From the NCBI GenBank assembly GCA_024275955.1, contig JAJRYD010000025.1:1-47238 (forward strand): a stretch of DNA of 47,238 bases. The letters run 5' to 3'. Each line of letters begins with the position of its first letter. The first letter of the stretch is position 1. Position numbers and translations under genes: made by a program. Under the pieces are notes generated by a model that ran no database searches, was not told where the DNA came from, and worked only from the letters and a program-made list of their open reading frames with translations. This document shows positions 8,505 through 18,221 of this stretch, one piece after another. This DNA comes from Nitrospirota bacterium. GTDB lineage: Bacteria; Nitrospinota_A; UBA7883; JACRGQ01.

Positions 8505-8777
8505 GATTGGCAGACTTTCCTTAAACAGCATAACCTTGTTGCCAGTCATAGCCGTAGAGGCAACTGCTACGACAATGCGGTGGCTGAAAGCTTCTTCCAA
8601 CTGCTCAAGCGGGAGAGAATCAAGCGTAAGGCCTATAAGACTAGAGATGATGCAAAAGCAGATATCTTTGACTACATCGAAATGTTCTACAATCCAAAAA
8701 GGAGGCATGGTAACAATAAAAATCTCTCGCCAATGGACTATGAAAAGAGTTACATTATGAAAGTAAAAAGTGTCTAG
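8505..8777 (+). pseudogene. IS3-family transposase, C-terminal remnant
   Basis: The frame encodes about 90 residues of the end of an IS3-type DDE transposase (OrfB): DWQTFLKQHNLVASHSRRGN, then CYDNAVAESFFQLLKRERIK and the characteristic end YIEMFYNPKRRHGNNKNLSP. The catalytic glutamate lies in AVAES. The frame is closed upstream by TGA at 8487-8489 and nothing of the N-terminal half is seen, so the element is dead. The stop codon (TAG, 8775-8777) lies inside the terminal inverted repeat, a usual IS3 arrangement. The left truncation point lies close to the MITE at 8237-8472. Confidence 0.9.
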
Positions 8778-8795
8778 GAAACCGGGGGCGATTCA
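8771..8795. repeat. Right inverted repeat of the IS3-family remnant
   Basis: TGTCTAGGAAACCGGGGGCG followed by ATTCA has the look of an IS3-family right end: a G/C-rich block and a terminal TCA, with the transposase stop codon inside. No matching left end (TGAATCGCCCCC) is visible in the window, consistent with a 5'-truncated copy. Confidence 0.7.
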
Positions 8796-8855
8796 TATCT
8801 ATTTTGGAGAAGTTAAAAGATGAGTCTTCTCTTCTAATACTTCAAAGCCTATTTC

Positions 8856-8867
8856 GGCAACAGCCCC
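8856..8867 (-). repeat. Solitary terminus of the 5-bp-duplicating MITE
   Basis: GGCAACAGCCCC is the exact reverse complement of the left terminus GGGGCTGTTGCC of the MITE copies at 20301 and 21487. Its partner end is not found to the left, where the IS3 remnant lies, so it may be the surviving end of a third copy. A 12-base match could also arise by chance, but it sits in an already mobile-element-rich patch. Confidence 0.45.
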
Positions 8868-8940
8868 TTTAAATTAGATTGTCAGCATGCCGGAAAGCTG
8901 ATAGACTCTCTCCCCAATGTAGCTGGGTAGCCGGTTACAG

Positions 8941-8974
8941 CCTTTTTAAAAGGGTCCAGCGAGGCCACAAAAGG
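8941..8974 (+). promoter_or_regulatory. PyrR-binding RNA hairpin in the pyr leader
   Basis: The RNA would pair CCUUUU (8941-8946) with AAAAGG (8969-8974). After an internal bulge on the 5' side, GGUC (8953-8956) pairs with GGCC (8963-8966) around the hexaloop CAGCGA. This is the layout of known PyrR sites, whose loop is usually CAGAGA within UCCAGAGAGGC; one loop base differs. The 3' arm overlaps the Shine-Dalgarno AAGGAG (8971-8976) of the leader peptide. UMP-bound PyrR should therefore block initiation. No intrinsic terminator is seen after it, which argues for translational rather than transcriptional control. Confidence 0.72.
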
Positions 8975-8981
8975 AGAAAGA

Positions 8982-9026
8982 ATGAAAACATACCAAGAGA
9001 GCTTCGGCCACGAGACAGCCGTATGA
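8982..9026 (+). CDS. 14-residue leader peptide of the pyr operon
   Basis: The peptide MKTYQESFGHETAV has a strong ribosome site, AAGGAG, five bases before its ATG. Its TGA stop (9024-9026) overlaps the pyrR ATG (9023-9025) as ATGA. pyrR itself has no Shine-Dalgarno in front of its start, so pyrR translation probably depends on ribosomes finishing this peptide. The peptide sequence need not matter; the act of translation would. It is not an N-terminal part of PyrR, because pyrR begins with the normal family sequence in another frame. Confidence 0.65.
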   Translation: MKTYQESFGHETAV

Positions 9027-9574
9027 GCGATCAAAATATCCCACCGATAATGGATTCCGACGACATGGAACGAAGCATAATGCGGATATCCCACGAAATT
9101 ATAGAAAAAAACCGCAATCTTTCATCAATAGTTCTCGTCGGCATACATACCCGTGGGGTGCCTATCGCGAAGCGCATTGCAAACAATATCAACAAGTTAA
9201 AAGGCTTAGAAGTCCCATTCGGCGAACTTGATATAACATTTTACAGGGACGATTTCTCTACTAAGGGAGCGATTCTAAACGCCGCCAAAACCGACATCCC
9301 ATCGGACCTGCCGGGCAAAACAATCATCCTAGTCGATGACGTACTCTACACAGGGCGCTCCATACGGGCCGCTGTAGACCACCTGCTCGACTACGGCAGG
9401 CCGGCAAGGGTACAACTGGCAGTTCTCCTCGACCGTGGACACAGAGAACTGCCGATACGGCCCGATTACGTCGGCAAAAACATACCTACATCCAAAGAAC
9501 AGCGGATACAGGTAAAGCTAAACGAGATTGACGGAAAGGACTGCGTACTGCTTACAGATGCCGACAGCGACTGA
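9023..9574 (+). CDS. pyrR: Pyr operon regulator / uracil phosphoribosyltransferase
   Basis: PyrR binds pyr mRNA when charged with UMP and represses pyrimidine synthesis; many members also convert uracil and PRPP to UMP. The 183-residue length fits. Motifs: SIMRISHEIIEKN near the start, LVGIHTRGVPIAKRI, ITFYRDD, the PRPP loop TIILVDDVLYTGRSIRAAVD, and LLDRGHRELPIRPDYVGKN at the end. The start at 9023 follows the family; a longer in-frame reading begins in the untranslated leader and would run through the PyrR hairpin. pyrR overlaps the leader-peptide stop upstream and the pyrB start by 17 bases downstream, so expression is tightly coupled. The leader hairpin at 8941-8974 is its probable own target. 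Confidence 0.96.
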   Translation: MSDQNIPPIMDSDDMERSIMRISHEIIEKNRNLSSIVLVGIHTRGVPIAKRIANNINKLKGLEVPFGELDITFYRDDFSTKGAILNAAKTDIPSDLPGKTIILVDDVLYTGRSIRAAVDHLLDYGRPARVQLAVLLDRGHRELPIRPDYVGKNIPTSKEQRIQVKLNEIDGKDCVLLTDADSD

Positions 9575-10508
9575 AGAACTAAATTTTACAGGCAAAAATC
9601 TTATACGGATGGCCGACCTGACAGCCGACGAAATAAGAGGCCTTATAAACACCGGCCTTCGCTTTAAAGAGGTTTCGGAAAGGGAAATAAAAAAGGTGCC
9701 GGCCCTTCGCGGCAAAACGATAGTAAACCTTTTCTTCGAGCCGTCTACCAGAACAAGAACCTCATTCGAGATAGCCGGCAAACGGCTCTCTGCCGATGTG
9801 ATAAATATCTCCGCCTCGGCTTCATCCATATCCAAGGGCGAAACTTTTAAAGACACCATATTAAACATCTCTGCGATGAAGCCAAACGCGATAGTAATAC
9901 GCCACTCATCGCCGGGCGCGGCGCTTATCGCTTCGCAGATTACCGACTGCTCTATAATCAACGGCGGTGACGGAGCGCACGCCCACCCGACGCAGGCTCT
10001 TCTAGACCTTATGACGATAGCGGAAAAAAAGAAGAACTTTGAAAATCTTAACGTAACGATAGTCGGCGACATTCTCCATTCACGGGTGGCACGCTCCAAC
10101 ATAAACGCTCTTAGAAGCCTTAATGCCAACATAACCCTCTGCGCGCCGCCTACCCTTATGCCTCCTCGAAGCGATGTTTTTGGAGCAAAAATAACCACAG
10201 ACATTAAGAAGGCCGTAAAAGGGGCAGACGTGGTGATGATGCTACGTATACAGCAGGAAAGGATGGGACAGGGGCTATTCCCGTCTCTCAGAGAGTACGC
10301 GCGTTATTTTTGCCTTACGCCTGAAGTGATGAAAGAGACAAAAGACGACGTAATAATTATGCACCCAGGCCCGATAAACAGGGGAGTCGAGATATCATCA
10401 GAGGTGGCGGACGGCAACAAGGCGGTAATTCTTTATCAAGTCACGCACGGCGTCGCTATGCGGATGGCAGTGCTGTACCTGATATGCGGAGGCACAAAAG
10501 ATGAGTAG
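9558..10508 (+). CDS. pyrB: Aspartate carbamoyltransferase catalytic subunit
   Basis: PyrB joins carbamoyl phosphate and aspartate, the committed step of pyrimidine synthesis. The 316-residue protein has the carbamoyl-phosphate loop FFEPSTRTRTSFEIAGKRL, the HSSPGAA segment, DGAHAHPTQALLDL and the C-terminal HPGPINRGVEI. The start at 9558 (MPTATEELNFTGKNLIRM) lies within the end of pyrR; an in-frame ATG at 9528 would overlap more and fits the family less well. The stop overlaps pyrC by eight bases. No pyrI regulatory subunit is present in the operon, which is usual for the PyrB-PyrC type of complex; physical association with PyrC is inference. Confidence 0.97.
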   Translation: MPTATEELNFTGKNLIRMADLTADEIRGLINTGLRFKEVSEREIKKVPALRGKTIVNLFFEPSTRTRTSFEIAGKRLSADVINISASASSISKGETFKDTILNISAMKPNAIVIRHSSPGAALIASQITDCSIINGGDGAHAHPTQALLDLMTIAEKKKNFENLNVTIVGDILHSRVARSNINALRSLNANITLCAPPTLMPPRSDVFGAKITTDIKKAVKGADVVMMLRIQQERMGQGLFPSLREYARYFCLTPEVMKETKDDVIIMHPGPINRGVEISSEVADGNKAVILYQVTHGVAMRMAVLYLICGGTKDE

Positions 10509-11784
10509 CTCTATATTAATAAAAAACGGCCATGTTATAGACCCTGCGTCCGGCCTAGACGAAAAAACAGACCTGCTGATAACCAACGGCAAAGTAGCTT
10601 CGATAGGCGACAACCAAGAGGGCAATGGCGCGAAAGTAATAGACGCAAGCGGGCTTATAGTTTCGCCCGGGTTTGTAGACCTGCATGTGCATTTCCGCGA
10701 GCCGGGCTACGAATACAAAGAGACAATAAAGAGCGGTGCTATGTCGGCGGTGGCCGGCGGTTTTAGCTCTGTTTGCTGTATGGCAAACACCAGCCCTGTA
10801 AACGACAACGGCACCGTTACAAGCGAAATCGTAAAAAAAGGCCTAGAGGCTAAAGCGGCCCGTGTATATCCGATAGGAGCGGTAAGCAAAAACCTAGACG
10901 GCAAAGAGCTAGCCGAGATAGGCGAGATGAAAGAGGCCGGCGCGGTAGCTATCTCCGACGACGGCAAATGCGTGCTTAACCCAAAGATGATAAGAAGCGC
11001 TATGGAGTATGCTTCGATGTTCGGGCTTACCGTTATAGAACATTGCGAAGACGAATCGGCCAAAGACGGTGTAATAAACGAGGGCGAGGTATCGGCACGT
11101 TTTGGCATCAAAGGTATTCCGCCGACAGCCGAAGACTCTATCGCTTCCAGAAATATCGTAATATCGGCCTATACCGGCCTGCCTACGCATCTCGCGCATA
11201 TATCTACAAAAGGAACGGTAGATGCCGTGCGTTTGGCAAAAGCAAAAGGCCTAAAAGTTACCTGCGAGGTTACGCCTCACCATTTCACAATTACCGAAGA
11301 TGAGCTGGAAAGCTTCGACACGAATTTCAAAATGAACCCGCCTTTAAGAACTAAAGAAGATTTAAAAGCGATAAAAGAAGGGCTGAAAGACGGCACTATA
11401 GACTGCATAGCAACAGACCACGCCCCGCACGCGAGCTGGGAAAAAGAGGTAGAGCTGGACAAAGCACCTTTTGGCATAGTCGGGCTTGAGACAGCTCTGC
11501 CGCTATCGCTAAAACTGGTCGAAGAAGGGGTAATATCACTCACCCAAATGATAGCCCTGCTCACCTGCCGTCCCTCGGCGATATTCAATCTTCCGGGTGG
11601 CAGTCTCAAAAAAGGCTCGCCAGCCGATATATGCATTTTCGACAGCCAAAAGAAATGGATAGTAGAACCGGAAAAGTTTTTAAGCAAGGGACGCAACAGC
11701 CCGTTCAATGGAAAGACTTTAAAAGGAAAAAATATAGTCACGATAGTTGATGGCAACATCGTGTATAATCCGGCAAATTTATGA
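10501..11784 (+). CDS. pyrC: Dihydroorotase (class I)
   Basis: This metal-dependent amidohydrolase closes carbamoyl aspartate to dihydroorotate. It has 427 residues, the length of the larger class I enzymes. The metal site HxH is in VDLHVHFREPG near residue 60; further metal ligands appear in VIEHCEDES and THLAHIST, and the catalytic aspartate in CIATDHAPH. The position of the usual carboxylated lysine is occupied by another residue, as in many class I enzymes that use aspartate. The ATG overlaps pyrB and the TGA overlaps the carA ATG by four bases, so the three genes are translationally coupled. Confidence 0.97.
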   Translation: MSSSILIKNGHVIDPASGLDEKTDLLITNGKVASIGDNQEGNGAKVIDASGLIVSPGFVDLHVHFREPGYEYKETIKSGAMSAVAGGFSSVCCMANTSPVNDNGTVTSEIVKKGLEAKAARVYPIGAVSKNLDGKELAEIGEMKEAGAVAISDDGKCVLNPKMIRSAMEYASMFGLTVIEHCEDESAKDGVINEGEVSARFGIKGIPPTAEDSIASRNIVISAYTGLPTHLAHISTKGTVDAVRLAKAKGLKVTCEVTPHHFTITEDELESFDTNFKMNPPLRTKEDLKAIKEGLKDGTIDCIATDHAPHASWEKEVELDKAPFGIVGLETALPLSLKLVEEGVISLTQMIALLTCRPSAIFNLPGGSLKKGSPADICIFDSQKKWIVEPEKFLSKGRNSPFNGKTLKGKNIVTIVDGNIVYNPANL

Positions 11785-12908
11785 AAGCAACACTAGCGCT
11801 GGAAGACGGCAAAATATTTACCGGAGAGGCGTTTGGGGCGCAAGGGGAAGCTGGCGGAGAGGTGGTTTTTAATACTTCGCTAAGCGGTTATCAGGAAGTT
11901 CTTACCGACCCGTCATATGCCGGCCAGATAGTCGTAATGACATCTCCGCTAATCGGCAACTACGGCATCAACGACGAAGACAACGAATCGGAAAAAATAC
12001 ACCTCAAAGGTTTCATAATGAAGGAAGCAAGCAGGATTACCAGCAACTTCCGGTCGCAAAAAGAGCTGGAACTCTTTTTGCTTGAAAACGGAATAATAGC
12101 TATGACAGGCATAGACACCCGCGCCCTTACCCGTCACATAAGAAGCAAGGGAGCTATGCGTGGAGTGATATCTACCCGTTGCGGCGGAGAAACGATGGTG
12201 GAAAAGGCGAAAGGCATCAAGCCGATGGCAGGCTCCGACATGGTAAAAAAAGTTACCTGCAGTAGCGTAAAAGAATATAGCAAAGGCCTCTGGCGGTTGA
12301 ACAAAGGCTTTAACCAGCCCGAAAAACAGGAACTGCATATAGCCGCGCTTGACCTCGGAATAAAGCGAAATATCATAAGACACCTCTGCGAGAGAGGGTG
12401 CAAGGTTACTCTGTTCCCAGCCTCTACGCCAGCGTCAGAAATACTCGCGGCAAAACCAGACGGTCTCTTTCTTTCAAACGGCCCCGGCGACCCTGGCGCG
12501 GTGGAAGGCGTGGCAGATACCATAAACGAAATACTCGGCAAACTGCCGATATTCGGCATCTGCCTCGGCCATCAGATATTCTGCCTTTCGCAAGGGGCAA
12601 AAACTTTCAAACTAAAATTTGGTCACAGAGGAATAAACCACCCTGTAATGGACGTAAATGCCGGAAACGTGGTTCGCATAACATCGCAGAACCACGGCTT
12701 TGCCGTAGACGGGGAGAACCTGCCGGAAAGCATGGAGATTACCCACTATTCCCTTTATGACAACACCGTGGAAGGGGTACGGCACAAAAAGCATCCTGCG
12801 TTTTCCGTCCAGTATCACCCCGAAGCGTCACCCGGCCCGCACGATGCCGCGCCGCACTTCGACCATTTTATCGAGATGATAAAAGCGCATAAAGGCGGTA
12901 GCAGGTAA
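11781..12908 (+). CDS. carA: Carbamoyl phosphate synthase small subunit
   Basis: CarA is the glutaminase subunit that releases ammonia for carbamoyl phosphate synthesis. The 375-residue protein has the N-terminal swivel domain (KATLALEDGKIFTGEAFGA, GYQEVLTDPSYAGQIV) and a C-terminal class I amidotransferase domain with the nucleophile in IFGICLGHQIF near residue 258 and the His/Glu pair in FSVQYHPEASPGPHD. SNGPGDPGAVE forms the oxyanion strand. It overlaps pyrC upstream by four bases and touches the next gene by one base. Its partner carB lies 660 bases further on, after an unrelated gene. Confidence 0.97.
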   Translation: MKATLALEDGKIFTGEAFGAQGEAGGEVVFNTSLSGYQEVLTDPSYAGQIVVMTSPLIGNYGINDEDNESEKIHLKGFIMKEASRITSNFRSQKELELFLLENGIIAMTGIDTRALTRHIRSKGAMRGVISTRCGGETMVEKAKGIKPMAGSDMVKKVTCSSVKEYSKGLWRLNKGFNQPEKQELHIAALDLGIKRNIIRHLCERGCKVTLFPASTPASEILAAKPDGLFLSNGPGDPGAVEGVADTINEILGKLPIFGICLGHQIFCLSQGAKTFKLKFGHRGINHPVMDVNAGNVVRITSQNHGFAVDGENLPESMEITHYSLYDNTVEGVRHKKHPAFSVQYHPEASPGPHDAAPHFDHFIEMIKAHKGGSR

Positions 12909-13462
12909 TGTTCAATGCCTTTAGGGACAGGTGGAAACCGAAAGAAGAAACCAGAAACCGTATCGAATACGTTTTAAACCATGTTATAGAGTACGCCACC
13001 AAAGATGCCAGTGGTGAGCTGGAGAAGGCAAGGTCGTACTACCTCGCGAAGGTGGGCAAAACCTTCGAAGATGACGCCGATTTTGAACAGAGAATGAACA
13101 CCTTCCTTGAATGGTTCATCTTCGGCTACCAGCCCGAAAACGGCCGGCAGGGCGATATATACCTAAAAATTTTTGCCGGCAAAATATCATCAGAGGAGCC
13201 GCTCGACAGCGACATTAAAAAAGCGATAGAAAGACACAGCCATTCCGTGTTCCATATAAAGGAATGCCGTGAAAGAGTTATAAAAGTAAAAGACCTCATC
13301 TACCGCAAAACATACTATGTCACCAGCGACGACACCTTAGAACGGGGCGACCTTTTAGAAAGCAGGGTAATAGCGCTTGGTGATGGAAGCTTCTTTTCCT
13401 CAACGCACTGTCTCCACCCGAAAACGGCATACCCTTACATAAAGAAAGCTATAAAAAAATAG
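12908..13462 (+). CDS. Uncharacterised protein between carA and carB
   Basis: The 184-residue protein begins MFNAFRDRWKPKEETRNRIE. It is soluble, with no signal or membrane helix. Visible features are an aromatic core (NTFLEWFIFGY), a basic amphipathic helix (SVFHIKECRERVIKVKDLIY), and two cysteines. The second, in SSTHCLHPKTAYPYIKKA near the end, is followed by a histidine. I cannot assign a family with confidence; I have the impression of similar proteins in other delta-type genomes, but this should be checked by search. The start overlaps the carA stop by one base, so it belongs to the pyr operon. A link to pyrimidine metabolism is inferred from position only. Confidence 0.85.
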   Translation: MFNAFRDRWKPKEETRNRIEYVLNHVIEYATKDASGELEKARSYYLAKVGKTFEDDADFEQRMNTFLEWFIFGYQPENGRQGDIYLKIFAGKISSEEPLDSDIKKAIERHSHSVFHIKECRERVIKVKDLIYRKTYYVTSDDTLERGDLLESRVIALGDGSFFSSTHCLHPKTAYPYIKKAIKK

Positions 13463-13568
13463 GAAAGGAGAATATAGACGCGAACTTTTTTCTAAAGCTG
13501 GAAACGATGCAACTGCGGTGGCGGCGTTCTCGGCAGATAGATATAAGCCATATATATAAATTTTAAAA

Positions 13569-16500
13569 ATGCCTAAAAAAGAAAATATAAAAAGCGTACT
13601 GATAATCGGAGCAGGGCCTATCGTAATCGGTCAGGCATGCGAGTTCGACTACTCGGGAACACAAGCGGCAAAAGCGTTAAAAGAGGAAGGTATAAAGGTA
13701 ATACTAGCCAACTCCAACCCAGCCACGATAATGACCGACCCGGAGTTTGCCGACAGGACATATATAGAACCTCTCACGGTAGAGATACTGGAAAAAATAA
13801 TAGAAAAAGAAAAACCAGACGCTCTCCTTCCCACGGTCGGTGGGCAGACGGCGCTGAACCTAGCTCTTGAGCTGGCAGAAAAGGGCCTCTTAAAAAAACA
13901 TAACGTAGAGATGATAGGAGCCGACCCGAAAGCGATAAAAAAAGCGGAAGACAGAGAGCTGTTCAAAAAAGCGATGGAAGAGATAGACCTTAGCACCCCC
14001 AAAAGCGGGTTTGCCAACAGCTACGAAGAGGCTAAAGGGGTGCTGAAAGATATCGGCCTGCCGGTAATAATCCGCCCTTCCTTTACGCTTGGCGGCACAG
14101 GCGGAGGTATCGCCACTACTAAAGCAGAGTTCGAAGATATAGCAAAGTGGGGGCTTTCGCAAAGCCCTGTTAAGCAGATAATGGTAGAGCAGTCGCTCGT
14201 CGGCTGGAAAGAATTTGAGCTGGAAGTAATGCGCGACAACAAAGACAATGTCGTTATCATCTGCTCTATAGAAAACCTAGACCCTATGGGAGTGCATACC
14301 GGCGACAGCATCACTATAGCTCCGGCACAGACGCTTACCGATAGAGAGTTTCAGATAATGCGCAACGCCGCGCTGGCAATAATAAGAAAAATAGGGGTAG
14401 ATACCGGCGGCTCCAACATACAGTTCGCAACAAACCCTAAAAACGGCGAGATGATAATTATAGAGATGAACCCCCGTGTTTCAAGGTCGTCCGCTCTCGC
14501 CTCAAAAGCTACCGGCTTCCCTATAGCAAGAATAGCGGCGAAGCTGGCGATAGGCTACACGCTGGACGAAATACCAAACGACATCACGAAAAAAACACCG
14601 GCATCTTTCGAGCCGACTATAGATTACTGCGTGGTAAAAATCCCGCGTTTCGCCTTTGAAAAGTTTCCCGGTACCGACATGACGCTCACCTCCCAGATGA
14701 AATCTGTAGGCGAAGTAATGTCTATAGGCAGAACCTTTAAAGAATCGTTCCAAAAAGCTATACGCTCGCTGGAAATAGGACGCGACGGGCTTAACGAAAC
14801 CGGCTTTACCGAAAAAGAGATTGAGGAAAAGCTCGAAAAACCGTTACCGGAAAGAATATGGCTTGTAGCCGATGCGTTCCGCTTCGGCTGGAGCATCGAA
14901 AAACTGCATGCTATTACAGGGATAGACAACTGGTTCCTCGACCAGATACTCCAGATAATAGAAGCAGAAGACGGAATAAAGGCAGACAGCCTGCCTGATG
15001 AAAAGATACCTCTTTTAAAACTAAAGCAACTCGGGTTTTCCGACAGACGGCTGGCAGAACTTTGCGAAAAGACCGAAACAGAGGTAAGAGAAAAAAGAAT
15101 AGCTCTTGGAGTAAGGCCTGTTTTTAAACGTATCGACACCTGCGCGGCGGAATTTGAAGCGTTAACGCCGTATATGTACTCCACCTACGAAGAGGAGTGC
15201 GAATCGAACCCTACAGACAAAAAGAAAATCATAATCCTCGGAGGCGGTCCAAACAGAATAGGACAGGGGATAGAATTCGACTACTGCTGTGTACATGGTC
15301 TTTTTGCCCTAAAGGAAGCCGGCTACGAAACAATTATGGTCAACTGCAACCCAGAAACAGTAAGCACCGATTTCGACTCTTCCGACAGGCTCTACTTCGA
15401 GCCTCTCACGTTCGAAGATGTTATGGAGATAGTCGAGAAAGAAAAACCTGCCGGCGTGATAGTCCAGTTCGGCGGCCAGACGCCCTTAAAGCTTTGCCGC
15501 GCGCTTGAAAAAGCCGGTGTTCCTATAATAGGCACATCGCTGGATGCTATAGATATGGCGGAAGACAGAAAGAGGTTTCAGGAGGTTCTTCACAAGCTGA
15601 ACCTTAAACAGCCGGTAAACGACACCGCCTTATCTGTTCCGCAAGCGGTAGAGATATGCAAAGAGATAGGCTACCCTGCCGTCGTGCGCCCTTCCTATGT
15701 GCTTGGCGGGCGGGCTATGGAAATCGTTTACGACGAAAACTCTCTACTCCATTATATGGAACATGCGGTGAAAGCTTCGGAAGACCACCCTATACTAATA
15801 GACAGCTTTCTTCAAAACAGCACCGAAGTAGATGTCGACGCGATAAGCGACGGCAAACAAACAGTTATAGCCGGCATAATGCAGCATATCGAGGAAGCAG
15901 GAGTACACTCCGGCGACAGCGCCTGCTCTCTGCCTCCTCGCGACATTTCTAAAGAACTGATAGATGAAATCAGCAATCAAACGATAAAACTGGCAGAAGC
16001 GCTTAACGTAGTAGGGCTTATGAACATACAGTTCGCTATAAAAGATTCCGAGATATATGTTCTGGAAGTAAACCCACGCGCCTCTCGAACTGTTCCGTTC
16101 GTTTCAAAAACTATCGGCAAGCCGCTTGCAAAAATCGCCGCGAGGGTGATGGCAGGCGAAAGCATGAAAGACCTAAACTTTACCGAGCAGATAATACCTT
16201 CGCATATAGCGGTGAAGGAATCTGTATTTCCATTTATCAAGTTCCCCAAGGTAGACCTTTTGTTGGGGCCGGAAATGAAATCGACCGGAGAGGTGATGGG
16301 AATAGACCGCGATTTTGGAAGCGCGTTCGCAAGGGCGACTATCGGTTCTGGTACCGATATTCCCGCTTGTGGGACAGCGTTCCTCTCTGTCGCCGGCAAT
16401 GATAAGCAACACGCTGTAGAGATAGCAAAAAGACTTCTTAAAGCCGGCTTCAGGCTTGTAGCCACAAAAGGCACCGCAAACGCAATTACCAAAGCTGGCC

Positions 16501-16766
16501 TGAAAGCAACGACAGTAAACAAGGTAAAGGAAGGCTCTCCGCATATAGTAAACCTTATGCAAAAAGCAGGCGTCGACCTTGTGATAAACACAACGTTCGG
16601 CAAGCAGGCGATAACCGACTCGTATTCAATAAGGCGAACCGCGCTCCAGCTCGGCATCCCGTACACCACCACCATAGCAGGCGGCAACGCTTTCGTAGAT
16701 GCCATAGAATCTACAAAAAAAATGGATATGAAAGTAACCGCCATACAGGAGTACCATGCCAGATAA
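13569..16766 (+). CDS. carB: Carbamoyl phosphate synthase large subunit
   Basis: CarB phosphorylates bicarbonate and carbamate in two ATP-grasp halves and feeds both pyrimidine and arginine synthesis. The 1065-residue length is complete. The N-half starts [20 protein letters not shown] with an ATP-grasp site around [17 protein letters not shown]; the C-half starts [20 protein letters not shown] with [15 protein letters not shown]. The last ~130 residues are the allosteric MGS-like domain, with [11 protein letters not shown] and a [20 protein letters not shown] segment fitting UMP or ornithine control. The 106 bases before the ATG contain no recognisable Shine-Dalgarno near the start, unlike the rest of the operon. 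The stop overlaps the next gene by 11 bases. Confidence 0.98.
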   Translation: MPKKENIKSVLIIGAGPIVIGQACEFDYSGTQAAKALKEEGIKVILANSNPATIMTDPEFADRTYIEPLTVEILEKIIEKEKPDALLPTVGGQTALNLALELAEKGLLKKHNVEMIGADPKAIKKAEDRELFKKAMEEIDLSTPKSGFANSYEEAKGVLKDIGLPVIIRPSFTLGGTGGGIATTKAEFEDIAKWGLSQSPVKQIMVEQSLVGWKEFELEVMRDNKDNVVIICSIENLDPMGVHTGDSITIAPAQTLTDREFQIMRNAALAIIRKIGVDTGGSNIQFATNPKNGEMIIIEMNPRVSRSSALASKATGFPIARIAAKLAIGYTLDEIPNDITKKTPASFEPTIDYCVVKIPRFAFEKFPGTDMTLTSQMKSVGEVMSIGRTFKESFQKAIRSLEIGRDGLNETGFTEKEIEEKLEKPLPERIWLVADAFRFGWSIEKLHAITGIDNWFLDQILQIIEAEDGIKADSLPDEKIPLLKLKQLGFSDRRLAELCEKTETEVREKRIALGVRPVFKRIDTCAAEFEALTPYMYSTYEEECESNPTDKKKIIILGGGPNRIGQGIEFDYCCVHGLFALKEAGYETIMVNCNPETVSTDFDSSDRLYFEPLTFEDVMEIVEKEKPAGVIVQFGGQTPLKLCRALEKAGVPIIGTSLDAIDMAEDRKRFQEVLHKLNLKQPVNDTALSVPQAVEICKEIGYPAVVRPSYVLGGRAMEIVYDENSLLHYMEHAVKASEDHPILIDSFLQNSTEVDVDAISDGKQTVIAGIMQHIEEAGVHSGDSACSLPPRDISKELIDEISNQTIKLAEALNVVGLMNIQFAIKDSEIYVLEVNPRASRTVPFVSKTIGKPLAKIAARVMAGESMKDLNFTEQIIPSHIAVKESVFPFIKFPKVDLLLGPEMKSTGEVMGIDRDFGSAFARATIGSGTDIPACGTAFLSVAGNDKQHAVEIAKRLLKAGFRLVATKGTANAITKAGLKATTVNKVKEGSPHIVNLMQKAGVDLVINTTFGKQAITDSYSIRRTALQLGIPYTTTIAGGNAFVDAIESTKKMDMKVTAIQEYHAR

Positions 16767-18216
16767 CCGCTTACGCCGGTTTGTCCTTTGTCTATTTCTT
16801 ATTTTTCCAGCATCGGCATCATACGCCCAAACTCTTTCCGAAGAGTGGATGGAAGTACGGATGCTCGGCTCTAAAATCGGCTTTTCCTATCAGAAGGTAG
16901 AAAAAACAGAAGATGGATACAAGCTTAACTCCAAATCGGTAATGAAACTGCAGATGGGAGATGTGACGCAAGATATTTCCTACAGCCAGACATATTTTCT
17001 GGATAACGAGATGAAGCCTAAAAGATTTTCGTACATACAAAAGATGCTTAACCACCGGCAGTTCTTCGACGGGGTGGTAAAGGGAAACCGGCTTAACATC
17101 ACTATCCGTTCCGGCGGAAGCGTGACAGAAAAAACTATCCCTTTTGAAAATGACACCTACCTTGGAGACGCAATAAACATTTTACTCGGAAAGCGAAAGC
17201 TTAAAACCGGAGACGAGTTCTCTTTTAAAATCTTTATCGTGCCTCTGCTTAGCAACGGAACGATAAAGATAAAAGTGGGAAAGACAATACCGTACAGGTA
17301 TATGGGCAAAGAGGAAGATACCTTCATCGTCACTTCTGTCTACGAAAGCTTCTCCGTTACTTCATATATAACAAAAGACGGCAGAACGCTAAAAGAGGAA
17401 TCGCCGATGGGGTTTACAACCTTGGCGGTTGACAAGGAGAAAGCTCTCTCCTTCGAGGAAGGGATAATGCCTTTTACGAATCTGCTCACATTCAGCCTTA
17501 TACCTATAGCAAAACCGATAGAAGAGCAGGAGAAAATAAATAAAATCTCATTAACAATTTCCGGCCTCTCAAAGGCGGATGCCTTGCCGAAAAGCGAAAG
17601 ACAAAAAATAGTCAAAACCGAAGAACGGCTAAAAGACGGGAAAGCTGCATACAGCGTCAAGCTTGAGATGAAGAAAAAAGATAAAATGTCTATAAAGCCT
17701 CTCTCAAGGCCGTTACCGGCAGTAGGGATGGAAAAACATCTTCGTCCCACTTTTGAGGCGCAGTCCAACGACCCTGCTATAATAAAGCAGGCTAAAAAGA
17801 TAGTCGGCGACGAGCCGGACGCTTTTAAATCGGCGTCGCTTATAAACAGCTGGGTATATAAAAATGTGGAGAAAAAGTTTGTCGACACCTTTTCGGCGGT
17901 GGAAACGCTAAGAACACTCGAAGGGGAATGCCAGTCGCACACCAACCTGTTTACGGCGCTGGCAAGAAGCGCCGGCATACCGACGAGAACGGTATCGGGC
18001 ATAGTCTATTCGAAAGATTTTAACGGGTTTCTTTATCACGCGTGGCCGGAGGTTTTCGTGGGAGAATGGGTAGCGATGGACCCGACGCTTGGGCAGAAGA
18101 TAGCCGACCCTACGCATATAAAGCTTATAGACGGCGATTTAAGCAAACAGATTCAGCTCTTCGAGTTTTTGGGCAAGATAGATATCGATGTGGAATCTAT
18201 AACAAGAGACAGGTAA
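16756..18216 (+). CDS. Secreted transglutaminase-like protein
   Basis: The 486-residue protein has a signal peptide ([18 protein letters not shown], cleavage near residue 25). It carries a long beta-rich N-terminal part and, near residues 370-460, a transglutaminase-like cysteine peptidase fold. The catalytic triad is visible: cysteine in [11 protein letters not shown], histidine in [11 protein letters not shown] and aspartate in VAMDPTLGQ. Proteins with this layout occur in periplasm and envelope, often as peptidases or amidases; the substrate here is unknown. It overlaps carB by 11 bases and lies five bases before pyrK, so it is co-translated with pyrimidine genes although it acts outside the cytoplasm. 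The position may be an accident of operon growth. Confidence 0.88.
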   Translation: MPDNRLRRFVLCLFLIFPASASYAQTLSEEWMEVRMLGSKIGFSYQKVEKTEDGYKLNSKSVMKLQMGDVTQDISYSQTYFLDNEMKPKRFSYIQKMLNHRQFFDGVVKGNRLNITIRSGGSVTEKTIPFENDTYLGDAINILLGKRKLKTGDEFSFKIFIVPLLSNGTIKIKVGKTIPYRYMGKEEDTFIVTSVYESFSVTSYITKDGRTLKEESPMGFTTLAVDKEKALSFEEGIMPFTNLLTFSLIPIAKPIEEQEKINKISLTISGLSKADALPKSERQKIVKTEERLKDGKAAYSVKLEMKKKDKMSIKPLSRPLPAVGMEKHLRPTFEAQSNDPAIIKQAKKIVGDEPDAFKSASLINSWVYKNVEKKFVDTFSAVETLRTLEGECQSHTNLFTALARSAGIPTRTVSGIVYSKDFNGFLYHAWPEVFVGEWVAMDPTLGQKIADPTHIKLIDGDLSKQIQLFEFLGKIDIDVESITRDR

Positions 18217-18221
18217 AAAAA

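Noticed and set aside
8217-8708. 163-codon frame on the minus strand across the MITE and IS3 remnant
   Set aside because: It reads antisense to the recognisable transposase sequence and through inverted repeats; a shadow frame.
8879-9022. N-terminal extension of PyrR by 48 residues
   Set aside because: It would translate through the PyrR hairpin, and the extra residues have no family similarity; the leader-peptide coupling supports the start at 9023.
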